DNA of 15,775 bases from NCBI GenBank assembly GCA_043805355.1, contig JAZDIB010000028.1, forward strand, positions 1-15,775, read 5' to 3'. This stretch comes from JAHJRN01 sp043805355 (GTDB lineage: Bacteria; Patescibacteriota; Patescibacteriia; 2-12-FULL-60-25). This document shows positions 14,010 to 15,775 of the stretch, one piece after another. The number at the start of each line of letters is the position of its first letter. The stretch's first letter is position 1. A program made the position numbers and the translations under genes. Under the pieces are notes generated by a model. The model saw nothing but the letters and a program-made list of their open reading frames with translations, did not search any database and was not told where the DNA came from.

Positions 14010-14600
14010 ATGATCAAGCACCCCGCTCAGCGCGTCGCGGTCCTCGTGGATGCGCAAAACATGTATCACTCGGCCAAGCACCTCTTCGGCGCTCGGCTCA
14101 ATTTCGGTAAGGCCGTGCAGGACGCGGTCGCCGGACGGCCGCTCGTGCGCGCCATCGCCTACGTCGCCAAGTCCAAGACCGGCGAGGAGGCGTCGTTCTT
14201 CGAGGCGCTCATCGAGGCGAAGATCGAGCCGCGCATCAAGGACGTGCAGGAGTTCTCGTCCGGCGCCAAGAAGGCGGACTGGGACGTCGGGATGGCCATC
14301 GACGCCGTGAAGCTCGCGGAGAAGGTGGACGTCATCGTGCTCATGACCGGCGACGGCGACTTCTGCCCGGTCATCGAGTACCTCCACGGCCATGGCGTCA
14401 TGGTGGAGGTCGTCGCGTTCGGCGAATCCACCAACGCCGAGCTCCGCGCCATGGCGGACAGCTTCGTCGATCTCTCGGCCTCGCGGGCCAACCTGCTCCG
14501 CGCCGGCAGCAAGAAGGCGCAGCCCGATATCGAACCGTCTGAGACCTCGTCCGACGCGGGCTCGACACGGGGCGCGAGAAGTGTCAAAGTGACGTACTGA
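14010..14600 (+). CDS. NYN domain protein (LabA/DUF88 family)
   Basis: A 196-residue predicted RNase-fold protein of the NYN (LabA-like PIN) group. The acidic metal site is intact: D14 with N17 in VAVLVDAQNMY, D90 and D92 in KKADWDVGMAIDAV, and D115 and D117 in VLMTGDGDFCPVIEYL. The fold continues in HGVMVEVVAFG and TNAELRAMADSFVDLS. A 35-residue Ser/Asp/Lys-rich tail is probably disordered. Many members cleave RNA, but substrates are mostly unknown. ATG 14010 is preferred over 13938, because the promoter's -10 lies between them and family proteins begin close to the VDxQN strand. No Shine-Dalgarno site is visible despite a leader of about 57 bases. It lies between rpsO and pnp, and no terminator is visible before pnp, so readthrough into pnp is possible. 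Confidence 0.9.
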   Translation: MIKHPAQRVAVLVDAQNMYHSAKHLFGARLNFGKAVQDAVAGRPLVRAIAYVAKSKTGEEASFFEALIEAKIEPRIKDVQEFSSGAKKADWDVGMAIDAVKLAEKVDVIVLMTGDGDFCPVIEYLHGHGVMVEVVAFGESTNAELRAMADSFVDLSASRANLLRAGSKKAQPDIEPSETSSDAGSTRGARSVKVTY

Positions 14601-14625
14601 CGGGCTTATTCTCCTAACTTACTTC
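14597..14625 (+). promoter_or_regulatory. Possible pnp promoter
   Basis: CTGACG (14597-14602), 17 bases, TACTTC (14620-14625). Both hexamers are imperfect. It would start transcription near 14632, right at the first arm of the leader hairpin. The -35 overlaps the stop codon of the NYN gene. Confidence 0.3.
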
Positions 14626-14633
14626 CTTAACAC

Positions 14634-14690
14634 GTGGCCCGAAGACAGGGAGACGCATTCTTCATGAATGGTCTTGTGTCTTCGGGGCAC
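14634..14690 (+). promoter_or_regulatory. Long leader hairpin before pnp
   Basis: Outer arms GTGGCCCGAAGACA (14634-14647) and TGTCTTCGGGGCAC (14677-14690) pair over 14 positions with one G-G mismatch. After a small internal loop, AGAC plus CATTC (14651-14654, 14656-14660) pair with GAATG plus GTCT (14666-14674) around loop TTCAT, with one bulged G. The hairpin ends 14 bases before the pnp ATG. E. coli pnp has an RNase III-cleaved leader stem through which PNPase represses itself; a similar role here is inferred from position and shape only. Confidence 0.75.
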
Positions 14691-14704
14691 CGACATACCC
14701 GGGT

Positions 14705-15775
14705 ATGAGAAACGAACAGACGTTTTCGATCGAGTGGGGCGGACGGACGCTGTCCATCAGCGTCGGACGGCTCGCTCAACAGGCCAGCGGTTCGTGCACG
14801 GTACGCTACGGCGATACCGTGGCGCTCTGCACGGCGACCATGGGCGGCGTGCGCGACGGCATCGACTTCTTCCCCCTCCAGGTGGATTTCGAGGAGCGCA
14901 TGTACGCGGCAGGACGCATCAAAGGCTCGCGGTTCATCAAGCGCGAAGGCCGACCGACCGATGAGGCCATCCTCTCCGGCCGTCTCATCGACCGCGCCAT
15001 CCGCCCGCTCTTCAAGGACGGGATGCGCAACGAGGTCGCGGCCGTCGCGACCGTGTTCTCGCATGACCATGAGAACGACGCGGACGTGCCGGGACTCATC
15101 GGTGTTTCCTGCGCGCTCACCATCTCGGAAATCCCGTGGGACGGCCCTATCGCCGCGGTGCGCGTCGGCCGCAAGGACGGAGCGTGGGTCCTGAACCCCA
15201 CCTATAAGGAGACCGAGGAGGGCGGTGTCGACATCGTGGTCGCGGGCGGCAACGGCAAGACCATCATGCTCGAGGCAGGCCTGCGCGAACTTTCGGACGA
15301 GGAGGTCGGCGACGCCATCGAGTGGGCGCACGGCCAACTCGCGCCGGTCATCGAGCTTGTCGAGAAGGTCCGGGCGGCCGTGGGCAAGGAGAAGAAGGAC
15401 GTGTTCGCGCCCAAGAACGAGGAGGAGCGCGTTAAACGCGTCGAGACCGAACGGGTGCACGAAGCGGCTCGCGCTTTCCTCGCGACCCGCGTCAACGCGA
15501 CGCTCTTCGCGACCCCGCTCAAGAGCAAGGCGGACCGCAAGGACGCGGTCACGCGCCTCAAGGCCGAGCTCGACGCGCACCTCGTGTCGCAGAACGCCTC
15601 GGACGACGACCGCAAGCGCGCCCCCGAGGTGGTGGACGCGTTCGTGGACGCCGAAATCTCGCGCATGATCCTCGACGAGGGCAAGCGCGCGGACGGACGC
15701 GGCATCGACGAGATCCGCGACCTCTCCGCCGAAGTCGGCGTCATCCCCCGCACGCACGGTTCCGGCCTGTTCCAG
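14705..15775 (+). CDS. pnp: Polynucleotide phosphorylase, N-terminal part (cut by window edge)
   Basis: The frame is open from ATG 14705 to the window end, 357 codons. PNPase degrades RNA 3' to 5' by phosphorolysis and is a core part of bacterial mRNA decay. The first RNase PH-like domain is complete: GSCTVRYGDTVALCTATMGG (29-48), FFPLQVDFEERMYAAGRIKGSRFIKREGRPTDEAIL (about 55-90), RLIDRAIRPLFKDGMRNEV and DADVPGLIGVSCALTIS. The helical linker follows (about 190-320), and the second domain begins with KRADGRGIDEIRDLS and RTHGSGLFQ at the edge. Catalytic residues of the second domain and the KH and S1 domains lie beyond the window. No Shine-Dalgarno site precedes the ATG; a long hairpin does. 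Confidence 0.97.
   Translation, partial: MRNEQTFSIEWGGRTLSISVGRLAQQASGSCTVRYGDTVALCTATMGGVRDGIDFFPLQVDFEERMYAAGRIKGSRFIKREGRPTDEAILSGRLIDRAIRPLFKDGMRNEVAAVATVFSHDHENDADVPGLIGVSCALTISEIPWDGPIAAVRVGRKDGAWVLNPTYKETEEGGVDIVVAGGNGKTIMLEAGLRELSDEEVGDAIEWAHGQLAPVIELVEKVRAAVGKEKKDVFAPKNEEERVKRVETERVHEAARAFLATRVNATLFATPLKSKADRKDAVTRLKAELDAHLVSQNASDDDRKRAPEVVDAFVDAEISRMILDEGKRADGRGIDEIRDLSAEVGVIPRTHGSGLFQ

Overview
The window is GC-rich, densely packed bacterial chromosome that looks like core genome. I infer a Patescibacteria (CPR) bacterium, for three reasons. A short single-helix membrane protein (2312-2809) carries a GDrLLvW / DPTVATIKD pattern that I know mainly from those genomes. The genes are compact and mostly stand alone. 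Many transcripts appear to lack a leader and a Shine-Dalgarno site. This placement is from memory of the families, not from a search.

Layout. 1-113 is the tail of a plus-strand membrane protein that overlaps cca end to end. From 97 to 10131 everything is on the minus strand: cca (CCA-adding enzyme), a topoisomerase-type zinc-ribbon protein, a small membrane protein, a hexapeptide-repeat acyltransferase, typA/bipA, a lipoprotein, a recQ that appears to lack the RQC winged helix, tRNA-His, arfB (ribosome rescue hydrolase), a very small membrane protein with two strong start sites, and an SPFH/stomatin-like protein. At 10132-10307 two divergent promoters face the SPFH gene and a plus-strand 449-residue protein with a degenerate NYN nuclease fold. 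tRNA-Arg(UCU) and a Xer-type tyrosine recombinase follow on the minus strand. The right end is on the plus strand: rpsO, a 105-residue orphan, an intact NYN (LabA-like) RNase-fold protein, and the first 357 codons of pnp, which is cut by the window edge.

How the genes fit together. The theme is RNA and translation: tRNA 3'-end maturation (cca), two tRNAs, a ribosome-associated GTPase (typA), stalled-ribosome rescue (arfB), S15, PNPase and two NYN-fold proteins. recQ and xer serve the chromosome. In many bacteria rpsO and pnp are neighbours; here an orphan gene and an NYN gene sit between them. pnp is preceded by a long two-part hairpin that resembles, in position, the RNase III-cleaved leader of E. 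coli pnp.

Regulation can be read unusually well. Nearly every transcription unit has its own sigma70-type promoter, and nine of them have exactly 17 bases between a -35 and a TAnnnT -10. Most units end in a hairpin plus T-run. At cca, the acyltransferase gene and xer the -10 hexamer ends exactly 6 bases before the ATG, which predicts leaderless mRNAs; the lipoprotein, arfB and typA have leaders of only a few bases. A minority of genes (zinc ribbon, small membrane protein, degenerate NYN, 105-residue orphan) have strong AGGAG-type ribosome sites. I found no CRISPR array, IS element or prophage.
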